46,132 nucleotides of DNA from an uncultured Dorea sp. (GTDB lineage: Bacteria > Bacillota > Clostridia > Lachnospirales > Lachnospiraceae), in contig UQRE01000018.1 of the NCBI GenBank assembly GCA_900543415.1, positions 1 to 46,132 of the forward strand. Reading direction: 5' to 3'. Positions 1-7,539 of the stretch are shown here, piece by piece. Positions within the stretch are counted from its first letter, which is position 1. Each line of letters begins with the position of its first letter. The translations under genes were made by a program, and so were the position numbers. The notes under the pieces are model-generated. The model did not search any database. It was not told the DNA's origin and saw only the letters and a program-made list of their open reading frames with translations.

Positions 1-37
1 ACAATTATACAATATATACAATTGTTTGTATAGAAAA

Positions 38-83
38 AAGAAGAAATATATGCAGGATATTCTCACTACATATATTTCTTCTT
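38..83 (-). terminator. AT-rich hairpin, probable terminator of the rubrerythrin gene
   Basis: A perfect 15-bp inverted repeat (38-52 with 69-83, 16-nt loop) lies 37 nt beyond the rubrerythrin stop. Read on the minus strand the stem is followed by a T-rich run (CTTTTTTC). The stem is A/T-rich, so it is weaker than a typical intrinsic terminator. Position and U-tract support termination; function is inferred. Confidence 0.55.
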
Positions 84-120
84 AAGTTAACGACATTGTT
101 TATTTATAAGGTTTTTCGGA

Positions 121-663
121 TTAACCGAAGTATCTCTTTAACAGACCTTCGAATGCTTTTCCGTGACGAGCTTCGTCTCTAGCCATCTCGTGTACTGTAT
201 CGTGGATAGCGTCAAGGTTAGCAGCTTTTGCACGTTTTGCAAGGTCGAATTTACCAGCTGTTGCTCCGTTCTCAGCGTCAACTCTCATCTCAAGGTTTTT
301 CTTTGTGCTGTCAGTTACAACTTCGCCAAGTAACTCTGCAAATTTAGAAGCGTGCTCAGCTTCTTCCCAAGCAGCTTTCTCCCAGTATAAACCGATCTCC
401 GGATATCCTTCTCTGTGAGCAACTCTAGCCATTGCAAGGTACATACCTACTTCAGAACATTCTCCTTCGAAGTTAGCTCTTAAATCAGCGATGATATCTT
501 CGCTAACACCCTGAGCAACACCTACAACGTGCTCTGCAGCCCATTCTCTTTCACCTGTCTGCTCTTTAAATTTATCTGCGCCAACGCCACATACTGGACA
601 TTTCTCCGGTGCAGAATCTCCCTCGTGAACATAACCACATACTGTACATACAAATTTTTTCAT
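121..663 (-). CDS. rubrerythrin, rubredoxin-domain-first type
   Basis: A 180-residue non-heme iron peroxidase that reduces hydrogen peroxide to water in the cytoplasm of anaerobes. The N-terminus carries a rubredoxin-like FeS4 site (Cys6, Cys9, Cys22, Cys25 in VCTVCGY and CPVCG). Residues about 50-178 form a ferritin-like four-helix diiron domain with the paired carboxylate/His motifs EEAEHA and DEARHG. The rubredoxin module comes before the diiron domain, the reverse of classical rubrerythrin; known reverse rubrerythrins of clostridia have this order and are strongly peroxide-induced. A TTGACA/TATCTT promoter with a PerR-type box upstream, and perR as next neighbour on the same strand, suggest PerR repression. 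The start has a purine-rich AAAAAAAGGAGA ribosome site. Confidence 0.95.
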   Translation of the reverse strand: MKKFVCTVCGYVHEGDSAPEKCPVCGVGADKFKEQTGEREWAAEHVVGVAQGVSEDIIADLRANFEGECSEVGMYLAMARVAHREGYPEIGLYWEKAAWEEAEHASKFAELLGEVVTDSTKKNLEMRVDAENGATAGKFDLAKRAKAANLDAIHDTVHEMARDEARHGKAFEGLLKRYFG

Positions 664-738
664 AATTTTAATCTCCTTTTTTTAAATAATATTTATATTT
701 ATTGAACATTCTCTGCCCAATAAGATATAGTTTGAAAT

Positions 739-753
739 TAGTAATGATTACTG
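739..753 (-). promoter_or_regulatory. PerR-type operator of rubrerythrin
   Basis: TAGTAATGATTACTG is a 7-1-7 inverted repeat that resembles the PerR box TTATAATNATTATAA. It sits 5 nt downstream of the -10 element, covering the expected transcription start. The same left half-site TAGTAAT occurs in the box in front of perR itself. Confidence 0.75.
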
Positions 754-758
754 ATATT

Positions 759-787
759 AAGATAACATAGTTGTATGCAAATGTCAA
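759..787 (-). promoter_or_regulatory. rubrerythrin promoter
   Basis: On the minus strand TTGACA (782-787), a 17-nt spacer and TATCTT (759-764) make a vegetative sigma-A-type promoter. The PerR-type box follows directly downstream. Confidence 0.8.
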
Positions 788-827
788 TTGTTTATTTGAA
801 AATTCTTTTATTATCTCATTGGAAAAT

Positions 828-1244
828 TTATGCCTGAAGCTTGCGGTTCAAGCGCTCAGCCATACATTTGGGACATGTACCGCTGAATAGTGTAGTGTGT
901 GACTCGATGGTACCGTCAAAATTTTCCCCGGCAATTTTATTTACCTTTTGGAAATAGTCTTCCCCAAGAGCCAGATCAGATACCTCACCGCATGTATTAC
1001 ATACAAAATGATAATGGGGGGTTGTGCATCCGTCAAAGCGATCACCGCCGTTAGGGGTAGATATTTTGACAGCTTCACCTGTATCGGCCAGAAGATTCAG
1101 ATTGCGGTATACGGTTCCAAGACTGATATGCGGAAATTCTTCTCTTACGTGAAGATAAACCGTATCAGCAGTTGGATGCTCGGTGGTACTCATCAAGTAT
1201 TTCTTGATAGACGCTCTTTGTCTGCTGTATTTTAGTGTAGCCAT
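828..1244 (-). CDS. perR: peroxide-responsive repressor, Fur family
   Basis: A 138-residue Fur-family metalloregulator. The N-terminal winged helix spans about residues 1-75. All five regulatory metal ligands of Bacillus subtilis PerR have a counterpart: His23, Asp71, His77, His79 and Asp90. The Asp at the last site favours PerR over Fur. The structural zinc site is CNTC (82-85) plus CPKC (124-127). Two in-frame ATGs exist. The first (1250) abuts the AAAAGGAGG ribosome site, while the second (1244) has 6-nt spacing and is chosen. The gene has a strong promoter with a PerR-type box at the transcription start, so autoregulation is likely. Assignment as PerR is from ligand pattern and operators. 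Confidence 0.9.
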   Translation of the reverse strand: MATLKYSRQRASIKKYLMSTTEHPTADTVYLHVREEFPHISLGTVYRNLNLLADTGEAVKISTPNGGDRFDGCTTPHYHFVCNTCGEVSDLALGEDYFQKVNKIAGENFDGTIESHTTLFSGTCPKCMAERLNRKLQA

Positions 1245-1264
1245 GTACATCCTCCTTTTAATAA

Positions 1265-1279
1265 TAGTAATAATTATTA
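1265..1279 (-). promoter_or_regulatory. PerR-type operator of perR
   Basis: TAGTAATAATTATTA is a 7-1-7 inverted repeat close to the PerR consensus, beginning 6 nt after the -10 hexamer. It shares the TAGTAAT half-site and the placement of the rubrerythrin box, which implies co-regulation and autoregulation. Confidence 0.8.
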
Positions 1280-1284
1280 AAATC

Positions 1285-1313
1285 AGTATAAAACATTAAT
1301 CTACACATGTCAA
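1285..1313 (-). promoter_or_regulatory. perR promoter
   Basis: On the minus strand TTGACA (1308-1313), a 17-nt spacer and TATACT (1285-1290) form a near-consensus sigma-A promoter. Confidence 0.85.
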
Positions 1314-1429
1314 CTTATACTCCCTGTTTGTAACAATTTGTAATAATTATATTGGTAAAAACTGGAAATATTTGTTGTATTATAAGAAAAAATTAGGAAA
1401 AATGTAAGAAAAAGCAAAGCGAATCTGCC

Positions 1430-1457
1430 TTGACATTTGAAATCTCAATGATATAAT
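1430..1457 (+). promoter_or_regulatory. promoter of the NlpC/P60 gene
   Basis: TTGACA (1430-1435), a 16-nt spacer and TATAAT (1452-1457) match the sigma-A consensus in both hexamers. The predicted leader is about 60 nt long. Confidence 0.85.
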
Positions 1458-1525
1458 AATCACGTAACATATGTAACAATTCTGTAATATTTACAAAAGA
1501 TAAGAAAACATAAAGGAGGGAGTTT

Positions 1526-2395
1526 ATGGGTTCTATTCTTAAAAAGGGATTGTTTCTGGTTACTTTTTCAGGTGCTGTAGCAACATTTCCTGCAACAGCA
1601 CAGGCGGCTGATGCAGAGTATACATTACCAAGCGTCGGCATTGAAGAGGTACTTAAATCTTGTTATACAGCAGAAAAAGACATTCAGGTGGAAGATTATT
1701 TGGTACCAACGAAGAAGGGTGAGTATTTAGATATGGCGTTTGCCAACGTAGATTCATTTCTATATATAAGGAGTGAACCTACAAAAGAAAGTGAGTGGCT
1801 GGGCAAGTTATACCCTGACAATGCAGCGGAGATTCTGGGACCGGTAGGGTCATGGACTAAAATAAAGTCCGGAGATGTCACGGGATATGTCTGTTCGGAT
1901 TATATTATTATAGGAAATAACGCCGAACAGAAAGCGCAGGAGATCGTGGAAGAAAAGCAGGAAGAGTTCGTCTATGCAGAGTCGAGAGAAGCGGAAGAAG
2001 AACGACTTGCAAAAGAGGCGGAAGAAAAGGCGAAAGAAGCAGAAGCCAAGGCAGGCACGGGACAGGCTATTGTAGACTATGCATGTCAATTTATTGGAAA
2101 TCCCTATGTATGGGGAGGCACAAGTCTTACCAATGGAGCCGACTGTTCCGGTTTTGTACAATCTGTTTTTAAGAACTTCGGTATTAATCTTCCAAGGACT
2201 TCCGGAGAAATGAGATCTTCCGGAACAGCGGTAAATTATAGTGATGCGATGCCGGGAGATATTGTATGTTACGATGGCCATGTCGGAATATATATGGGCA
2301 ATGGACAAATTGTAAATGCAATTAACAGTCGAAAAGGAATTGGTATTTTGTCCGCCACTTACGATGATATTATTACAGTTCGAAGACTGCTTTAA
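1526..2395 (+). CDS. secreted SH3 + NlpC/P60 cell-wall endopeptidase
   Basis: A 289-residue exported peptidoglycan hydrolase, predicted to cut stem peptides. Residues 1-27 form a signal peptide ending in AQA. Residues about 65-128 resemble a bacterial SH3 domain. A charged Glu/Lys/Ala-rich coiled coil (133-176) acts as linker. Residues 178-289 are the NlpC/P60 domain with catalytic Cys207 in ADCSGF, His252 in GHVGIY and a third polar residue, probably Asn264. The start has an AAAGGAGGGAG ribosome site, and a consensus promoter precedes it. The substrate bond is inferred from the family. The gene stands alone. Confidence 0.93.
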   Translation: MGSILKKGLFLVTFSGAVATFPATAQAADAEYTLPSVGIEEVLKSCYTAEKDIQVEDYLVPTKKGEYLDMAFANVDSFLYIRSEPTKESEWLGKLYPDNAAEILGPVGSWTKIKSGDVTGYVCSDYIIIGNNAEQKAQEIVEEKQEEFVYAESREAEEERLAKEAEEKAKEAEAKAGTGQAIVDYACQFIGNPYVWGGTSLTNGADCSGFVQSVFKNFGINLPRTSGEMRSSGTAVNYSDAMPGDIVCYDGHVGIYMGNGQIVNAINSRKGIGILSATYDDIITVRRLL

Positions 2396-2456
2396 CCCCC
2401 CCCAGTGTACAAAATAGACAAAAATGTAAAAAATTGTAGAAAATTGAAAATAACAC

Positions 2457-2536
2457 TTATCCAAGTTATCCACACAGAAAGATGCGAAAAAGGTGGAAAA
2501 AACAGCTATTTTCAAAAATTATCCACATTATCCACA
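2457..2536 (+). promoter_or_regulatory. cluster of DnaA-box-like 9-mers
   Basis: Three perfect TTATCCACA boxes (2466-2474, 2519-2527, 2528-2536) and one near-match TTATCCAAG (2457-2465) share one orientation. They are arranged as two directly abutting pairs 44 nt apart. The surrounding 350-nt gap (2396-2750) has no other gene and is very A/T-rich. No dnaA, dnaN or rpmH is near, so this is more likely a DnaA-binding or titration site than a proven origin. Confidence 0.6.
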
Positions 2537-2687
2537 TTGAAAGAACAAAAATCGGTGGATTATTTATAGCAAATAAAGGAACGAGTGTTTTGTGAACTTG
2601 TGATAAAAATAACTTTTTGTCGAAAAAAACCGGAAAATGTATTGACTTTTAAGAAATCAAAATTTACAAGGAAATTTGATTAAAATG

Positions 2688-2716
2688 TTTACACAATGAA
2701 AAAAAGCAGATATAAT
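2688..2716 (+). promoter_or_regulatory. promoter of the DUF1858 gene
   Basis: TTTACA (2688-2693), a 17-nt spacer and TATAAT (2711-2716) lie 34 nt before the start codon. Confidence 0.8.
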
Positions 2717-2750
2717 AAATAGCACCGAAGAGAAAAAAGGAGGTGTCATG

Positions 2751-2954
2751 ATGGCACAGGTTACTAAAACAATGACAATCGGTGAGCTTATGTTTACAAA
2801 TCCAGATGTTGCACCAATTCTTATGGAGATCGGAATGCACTGTCTTGGATGCCCATCCGCACAGGGCGAAACTCTTGAAGAAGCAGCAATGGTACATGGG
2901 ATTGACAGTGATTTATTAGTAGAGAAGATCAATGCATATCTTGATGCAAAATAA
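2751..2954 (+). CDS. DUF1858 small redox-disulfide protein
   Basis: A 67-residue cytoplasmic protein. It matches the DUF1858 family, also called the hybrid-cluster-protein-associated redox disulfide domain, with the diagnostic MHCLGCPSA motif (CxxC) in mid-protein. The family's role is uncertain; a thiol redox function is an inference from the CxxC. Two adjacent ATGs (2748 and 2751) are possible. The second has 6-nt spacing from AAGGAGGT and is preferred. It is monocistronic, between its own promoter and a strong terminator. Confidence 0.88.
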   Translation: MAQVTKTMTIGELMFTNPDVAPILMEIGMHCLGCPSAQGETLEEAAMVHGIDSDLLVEKINAYLDAK

Positions 2955-2962
2955 AGCGAACT

Positions 2963-3003
2963 AAAAAGACTTTGGAGTTTTTCAAAACCCCAAAGTCTTT
3001 TTT
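2963..3003 (+). terminator. intrinsic terminator after the DUF1858 gene
   Basis: An AAAAAGACTTTGG stem pairs with CCAAAGTCTTTTT and is followed by T residues. It has U-runs on both strands, so it may also serve the convergent mecA gene. Confidence 0.85.
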
Positions 3004-3007
3004 CATA

Positions 3008-3052
3008 AATTAAAGACGTAGATTTTTTAAAACCACGTCCTTAATTTATATT
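3008..3052. terminator. second hairpin between convergent genes
   Basis: Imperfect inverted repeat with arms near TAAATTAAAGACGT and ACGTCCTTAATTTA, followed on the plus strand by a T-run. It lies directly beyond the mecA stop and is probably a backup terminator. Confidence 0.5.
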
Positions 3053-3054
3053 TT

Positions 3055-3789
3055 TTAAATAGCTGCCAGCTTCTTTATTGCTTCATGAGCAATAAGGACT
3101 TCACAGTGTTCTTCGAGAAAAGCAAGTTCTGCACTTGAAGCTTTTTCCATAGTTCCGTATTCGGTCAACATATTGCAGATCCGATTAAAATCATTGTCTG
3201 TATGTTCTGATTTTGTGAGGGCAAGAATAAAAATATTTTCTGCCGGATCTTTATATAAAGTATTGGAACCACTATACATCTTATTAAGCAGATGGGAGGC
3301 TAAAAGTACATTATCCATTGTTCCGAATGAAAATAAGCGAAGAGCTGCGTTATTTGACGGTTTTTCCTGCACTTTTTTTGGAAGAGCGGCATCCTTACTC
3401 TCCATTTTCTCTTTTACTTTGCCAAGAAGGTCCAGTAAAGAGTCGGCGCCTTCTAATTTGTCTAACGCTTCATATCGCTTCTCGGAAGAATCGCCCTCCT
3501 GTGATGGCGCAAATTTGGAAAATCGTGTATCCAATTCCTCCGGATCTTCAACTTTAGTAATTATCAGAACGATTGAATCCGAAGAAGCCGGAATGGCCTC
3601 GATCATCAGCGGAATATCGTCTGCTTCAAATCCGAATTCAAAGGCTGCCTGCTGCATCATATCATGGAAAAGTGACTTTGCTTTCTCGGTTCCATACGCC
3701 AGTTCGCTTAAATGGAGCTGACGCTCGGCCAGATCAGCGTGTGTAAGTGTACAACGTATCTGGTTGTCATTGATCTTCTCAATCTTCAT
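3055..3789 (-). CDS. mecA: MecA-family adaptor protein
   Basis: A 244-residue acidic adaptor. In Bacilli MecA binds client proteins through its N-terminal part and delivers them to ClpC through its C-terminal domain. The N-terminus MKIEKINDNQIRCTL and the following helix rich in E, A and F (to about 60) are typical. A low-complexity linker (about 90-150) precedes a C-terminal domain starting near RLFSFGTMDNV. The ribosome site AGAAGGAA fits the ATG at 3789 (9-nt spacing) better than the GTG/ATG codons at 3798 and 3795. The client in this organism is unknown. The gene stands alone and converges on the DUF1858 gene. Confidence 0.88.
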   Translation of the reverse strand: MKIEKINDNQIRCTLTHADLAERQLHLSELAYGTEKAKSLFHDMMQQAAFEFGFEADDIPLMIEAIPASSDSIVLIITKVEDPEELDTRFSKFAPSQEGDSSEKRYEALDKLEGADSLLDLLGKVKEKMESKDAALPKKVQEKPSNNAALRLFSFGTMDNVLLASHLLNKMYSGSNTLYKDPAENIFILALTKSEHTDNDFNRICNMLTEYGTMEKASSAELAFLEEHCEVLIAHEAIKKLAAI

Positions 3790-4196
3790 AATCATCACTT
3801 CCTTCTAGTTTAGTATAGCATAGAACATTCCGTATGTTAAATAAAAATAATATAAATTGAAAAAGGACTTGCGTTTAAAATAACTATCGGCTATAATAAC
3901 GATACTAAAAGATAGTTTATCCAGATAACTATGTTCTTAGAACAAAATCAAAATCTTTATTTCAATTATGAATCGAACAATCAGATAGTAAAACAGTCAA
4001 ATGTGCTGCGTCAGGCACAGGTATCTCAAAATTAAATCAAAAATCATGTGAATTAAAAATAACGTAAATTAAAAAAATATAGGTATGATTATAATGCAGA
4101 ACTATCTTTTAAGTGTATCACAGCAGTTCCTTATAAGGTCTTAAACCGGCAGGAATATGGTTGTCTGGATACAGGCATTTAAAAAGGAGGAATCCT
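3790..4196. other. 400-nt A/T-rich gap with promoter and inverted repeats
   Basis: The gap separates divergent mecA and the small gene at 4197. A 12-bp perfect inverted repeat (3906-3917 with 4100-4111) brackets about 180 nt. Further copies of the core AACTATC/GATAGTT occur near 3882, 3911 and 3926. Inside is a 34-codon ATG frame (3931-4035) without a visible ribosome site. Confidence 0.5.
3869..3897 (+). promoter_or_regulatory. candidate promoter in the mecA / 4197 gap
   Basis: TTGCGT (3869-3874), a 17-nt spacer and TATAAT (3892-3897) point rightwards. Transcription would start near 3904, exactly at the left arm of the 12-bp inverted repeat. Confidence 0.6.
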
Positions 4197-4427
4197 ATGG
4201 GAGACCAGAAAGAGCAGCAGATCCGCAGCCTGTTTACGGAATTGGCAGGTTACGAAAAAAGGGGAGTGGATATATTGCTGGATGGTCTGCCCGCAAGTCC
4301 CATGCAGATCGTGCAGGCTCATACGATGCGGGAAGACGTCGTTTATATGCGGGATTATGTATTAAATGATAAGGGAGATGTAGAAGAATTGTGTTTTCAA
4401 AATGTAGAAACAAAGAAAAGGCTGTAA
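4197..4427 (+). CDS. small conserved-type hypothetical protein
   Basis: A 76-residue hydrophilic protein that I do not recognise as a named family. It starts at the ATG with a full AAAAAGGAGG ribosome site (6-nt spacing). The composition is soluble, with no signal peptide or membrane segment. The segment GVDILLDGLPASPMQIVQAH could form helices around a proline turn. It ends 87 nt before the GH18 gene, which has its own promoter-like sequence. A good ribosome site and codon pattern support translation; no function is proposed. Confidence 0.7.
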   Translation: MGDQKEQQIRSLFTELAGYEKRGVDILLDGLPASPMQIVQAHTMREDVVYMRDYVLNDKGDVEELCFQNVETKKRL

Positions 4428-4463
4428 ATACCCCTCAAATGTAAGAAAATGTCGAAATAAATA

Positions 4464-4492
4464 ATGACGTAATCCGGATGGTTTGTTATAAT
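4464..4492 (+). promoter_or_regulatory. promoter of the GH18 gene
   Basis: ATGACG (4464-4469), a 17-nt spacer and a perfect TATAAT (4487-4492) lie 22 nt before the start codon. The -35 matches the consensus at four of six positions. Confidence 0.6.
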
Positions 4493-4514
4493 AAGGTCTA
4501 ACAGGAGGTGTAAC

Positions 4515-6437
4515 ATGGAGGAGAGAGAAAATAAACGTCCGGCGGGAAGTCGACCGTCAGGAAGTCGACCATCAGGAAAACGCCCGACAAGAGAGCGTCC
4601 GAATGGCAGCAGACCATCAGGAAAACGACCGTCAGGAAGTCGTCCTTCCAATTATTCTAAGGCAAAGAAAAGACGCCCGCAGTCTAAGAGAAGAAGAAAA
4701 GTGTATCTTATGGTGCGGACAACGCTTATGATCATATTATTGCTTCTGATAGTAGCAGGTGTGTTTGTGTGGAAGAGATACAGTCCTTCCAAAGAACAGG
4801 CAGATTTGAATAAGTATTATGGAATAAAACAAGAAGGCCAGCTAGCTATTACAGTGAACAACGAGGTTGTGGAGCCGAACGGAAGAATTATAGATGGCAA
4901 GGCGTATGTCCAGTATGAGACTGTAAGAGATCACATCAGCAGCAGATTCTATTGGGATGCCAAGGAAAATAAATTATTGTATACGCTTCCAAAGGATATG
5001 GTTACAGTAGAGGTTGGAAGTAAAGACTATCAAGTATCTAAGGATAAGAAGAGCGAAGATTATGTCATTCTGAAAACGGAGGGAAGTACGGCATACATTG
5101 CATTAGATTTTATTAAGCAGTATGCAGGAATAGAATACGAAGTATATGATAATCCAAGTCGTGTCATGATCGTGAGTGAATGGGGAGAAACAACCGTTGC
5201 AACCGTGAAAAAAGACACGCAGGTCCGCTATCGAGGTGGTGTAAAGAGCCCGATATTGACAGAGCTTAAGAAGAAAGATGAAGTCACAGTTCTTGAAAAT
5301 GAAGATAATTGGAAAAAAGTAAGAACGAAAGACGGATTCATTGGTTATGTGAAGAAATCCGCGCTCAAGAAAGAAGAAAAGAAAGTGGTCGATACGGATT
5401 TTGAGGAGCCGGACTTTACTGGTATCAAGAAAGATTATACCATCAATATGGTATGGCATAATGTGACAAACAGTACGGCAAACAGTACCGTATTGGAGAA
5501 AATTGCGGCAACGAAAGGACTGACAACGATTGCGCCGACATGGTATCACGTGAAAGATACGGAAGGAAATCTGGAATCCATATCTTCAGCAGAGTATGTA
5601 AATTATGCGCATCAGTCCAATATTGAGGTGTGGGCGACGATCCGAGACTTTGACGGAGGAATCAGTTCTAACGAGGAGTCACTGGCGCTGTTAAGTTCCA
5701 CATCGAGCAGAGAGAACTTAATTAATCAGTTGATTGCAGAAGCATTGCAGACAGAAATTGACGGAATCAATGTTGATTTTGAAAAGATTTCACAGGAATG
5801 CGGAGAACACTATATTCAGTTCATACGTGAACTGTCTGTAAGATGCAGACAGAATGGATTGGTTCTCTCGGTAGACAATTATGTTCCAAAGGGATATAAC
5901 ATGCAGTATAACCGAAAAGAGCAAGGTGTAATGGCAGATTACGTAGTGATCATGGGGTATGACGAGCATTTCGGAGGTTCACCGGAAGCAGGTTCTGTAT
6001 CTTCTTATAATTTTGTGAAAGAAGGAATTGAAGAGACCTTGAAAGAAGTGCCGGCAGAGAAAGTAATCAGTGGAATACCATTCTTCACACGTCTGTGGGA
6101 AGAAACGCCGAAGACGGAAGAGGAATTGGCGAAAGATGCCGGAACGGAGGCGGCTGAGTATACCATGAAAGTGTCCAGTGATGCACTTGGCATGTCAAGC
6201 GCAGAAGCAAAAGTGTCAGAAGCCGGTGCAGAGCTTACATGGGACGAGGAGACAAAGCAGGATTTTGCTACGTGGGAATCAGAAGGTACAACGTACAAGA
6301 TCTGGCTGGAAAATGAAAAGTCTCTGGAACCGAAGCTAAAGCTTATGAAAGAGCATAAACTGGCAGGAACCGCAGCCTGGGCGCTTGGTCAGGAGAAAGC
6401 GGAGATCTGGGATCTGATACTGAAGTATGTAAATTAA
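4515..6437 (+). CDS. membrane-anchored GH18 glycosidase with SH3 domain and Arg/Pro-rich tail
   Basis: A 640-residue type II membrane protein. Residues 1-62 are a strongly basic cytoplasmic tail with about six imperfect S-G-x-R-P repeats, then a KKRR-rich segment. A transmembrane helix spans 63-86. Residues about 100-225 resemble a copper-amine-oxidase-N-like / stalk module. An SH3-like domain follows (about 230-290). The glycosyl hydrolase 18 domain runs to the C-terminus with the motif DGINVDFEK, whose Glu423 is the expected proton donor. The family includes spore and wall N-acetylglucosaminidases (SleL/YaaH type). A role in peptidoglycan turnover is therefore inferred. The start has AGGAGGTG upstream. 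Confidence 0.88.
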   Translation: MEERENKRPAGSRPSGSRPSGKRPTRERPNGSRPSGKRPSGSRPSNYSKAKKRRPQSKRRRKVYLMVRTTLMIILLLLIVAGVFVWKRYSPSKEQADLNKYYGIKQEGQLAITVNNEVVEPNGRIIDGKAYVQYETVRDHISSRFYWDAKENKLLYTLPKDMVTVEVGSKDYQVSKDKKSEDYVILKTEGSTAYIALDFIKQYAGIEYEVYDNPSRVMIVSEWGETTVATVKKDTQVRYRGGVKSPILTELKKKDEVTVLENEDNWKKVRTKDGFIGYVKKSALKKEEKKVVDTDFEEPDFTGIKKDYTINMVWHNVTNSTANSTVLEKIAATKGLTTIAPTWYHVKDTEGNLESISSAEYVNYAHQSNIEVWATIRDFDGGISSNEESLALLSSTSSRENLINQLIAEALQTEIDGINVDFEKISQECGEHYIQFIRELSVRCRQNGLVLSVDNYVPKGYNMQYNRKEQGVMADYVVIMGYDEHFGGSPEAGSVSSYNFVKEGIEETLKEVPAEKVISGIPFFTRLWEETPKTEEELAKDAGTEAAEYTMKVSSDALGMSSAEAKVSEAGAELTWDEETKQDFATWESEGTTYKIWLENEKSLEPKLKLMKEHKLAGTAAWALGQEKAEIWDLILKYVN

Positions 6438-6459
6438 AAAGTGAATATAAAAATGAAAA

Positions 6460-6492
6460 AATTGGCATATCGTAGAGATGTGCCAATTCTTT
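6460..6492 (+). terminator. intrinsic terminator after the GH18 gene
   Basis: AATTGGCATATC pairs with GATGTGCCAATT (12 bp with one G-U), followed by CTTTTGTT. It begins 23 nt after the stop codon. Confidence 0.8.
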
Positions 6493-6618
6493 TGTTAAAA
6501 GTTTTCCCGAATTTAATGTATTTATTAAATATTACTTAATTTCTAGCTGCTCATAGCTTTTTATTAAAGTTCGTGATACAATTTTCTTGTAGAATTCCTC
6601 TGTGGAAATGGAGGAAAT

Positions 6619-7539
6619 ATGAGCAGACAAAAGAGGTTACAAGACTTAACGATCAAAGATAATTTTATGTTTGGTGCAGTCATGAGTATCGAGGAGAACT
6701 GCATTGCTTTTCTGGAGATGGTGCTGGGCTTTCCGATTGAGAAAGTTGTGGTCAGCAAGGAGAGAAGCATGATCTACCACCCGGAATATAGAGGTGTGCG
6801 GCTTGATATTTATGCAAGAGATGAAAAGCATACACACTATAATGTGGAAATGCAGACAAGGCGTCAGGCGGATCTTGGAAAAAGGAGCAGATATTATCAC
6901 AGTCAGATTGACATGGAGTGTCTTAAGAAAGGGCTTTCCTATGAGGAACTGCCAGATACCTTTGTGATATTTATCTGTGATTTTGATCCCTTTGGCTGTG
7001 GTTTGTACTATTATTCTTTTCAAAATGAGTGTCAGGAAGACACACATGCAAAGCTTTGCGATGGCAATAAGACGATTTTTCTAAGTACGAGAGGAAAGAA
7101 TAAAGAACAGATGCCACAGAGTCTGGTTAAGTTCTTGAAGTTTGTGGAGGCTGATCTTACGGAAAGTGAACAGGATTTTGGAGATGAGTTGGTAAAGCAG
7201 TTTCAGGATTCGATTCGTGAGATTAAGACGAGCCGCGAAATGGGGGAACGTTATATGTTGTTTGAAGAATTGCTGAAAGAAGAAAGACAGGAGGGGATTG
7301 CAGAGGGACTGGCAGAAGGGCTTGCACAGGGGCGTCAGGAAACTGCAAGGGAGTACATTCTGGAAGTCCTTGCAGATAAGGGAGAAGTTCCTGCAGCATT
7401 AAAGGAAGCGCTCTGCGAAGTGGACAGTGAGGAAGAACTGAAGCGTTTATTCAAACTGGCAGCAAAGGTGGAATCTACAGAGGCTTTTCAGAAGATCGTG
7501 GAAGAGACAGTGAATAAGCTTAAGAGTAGAGAGGCTTAA
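6619..7539 (+). CDS. Rpn-family PD-(D/E)XK nuclease / transposase-like protein
   Basis: A 306-residue member of the Rpn/PDDEXK_2 group. The N-terminus (KDNFMFGAVM...) and the nuclease core with Asp63 in RLDIYA and Glu77-x-Gln79 in NVEMQ are diagnostic. Rpn proteins are recombination-promoting DNA endonucleases in E. coli and are scattered singly or in families in gut Firmicutes. Residues about 225-245 hold an EGLAEGLAQGRQE repeat typical of the family's variable C-terminal helices. The start has a GGAGGAAAT ribosome site. No terminal repeats or second transposition gene lie nearby, so it is not part of a complete insertion sequence. Its biological role here is unknown. Confidence 0.85.
   Translation: MSRQKRLQDLTIKDNFMFGAVMSIEENCIAFLEMVLGFPIEKVVVSKERSMIYHPEYRGVRLDIYARDEKHTHYNVEMQTRRQADLGKRSRYYHSQIDMECLKKGLSYEELPDTFVIFICDFDPFGCGLYYYSFQNECQEDTHAKLCDGNKTIFLSTRGKNKEQMPQSLVKFLKFVEADLTESEQDFGDELVKQFQDSIREIKTSREMGERYMLFEELLKEERQEGIAEGLAEGLAQGRQETAREYILEVLADKGEVPAALKEALCEVDSEEELKRLFKLAAKVESTEAFQKIVEETVNKLKSREA

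Noticed and set aside
2396..2403. Run of eight C residues directly after the NlpC/P60 stop codon
   Set aside because: It follows the stop, so slippage would not change the protein. It may be an assembly-sensitive homopolymer, but nothing functional can be argued.
1850..2515. 221-residue open frame on the minus strand
   Set aside because: It is antisense to the NlpC/P60 gene, has no ribosome site and shows Phe/Cys-rich shadow composition.
2396..2750. Full chromosomal origin of replication
   Set aside because: DnaA boxes are present, but the usual dnaA, dnaN, rpmH or gidA neighbours are absent. A DnaA-binding site is all the sequence supports.
3931..4035. 34-codon Gln/Asn-rich peptide
   Set aside because: No ribosome site and no recognised family; mentioned only as part of the repeat-bearing gap.
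6619..7539. Complete transposon carrying the Rpn gene
   Set aside because: No flanking inverted or direct repeats were found. The gene appears to stand alone.
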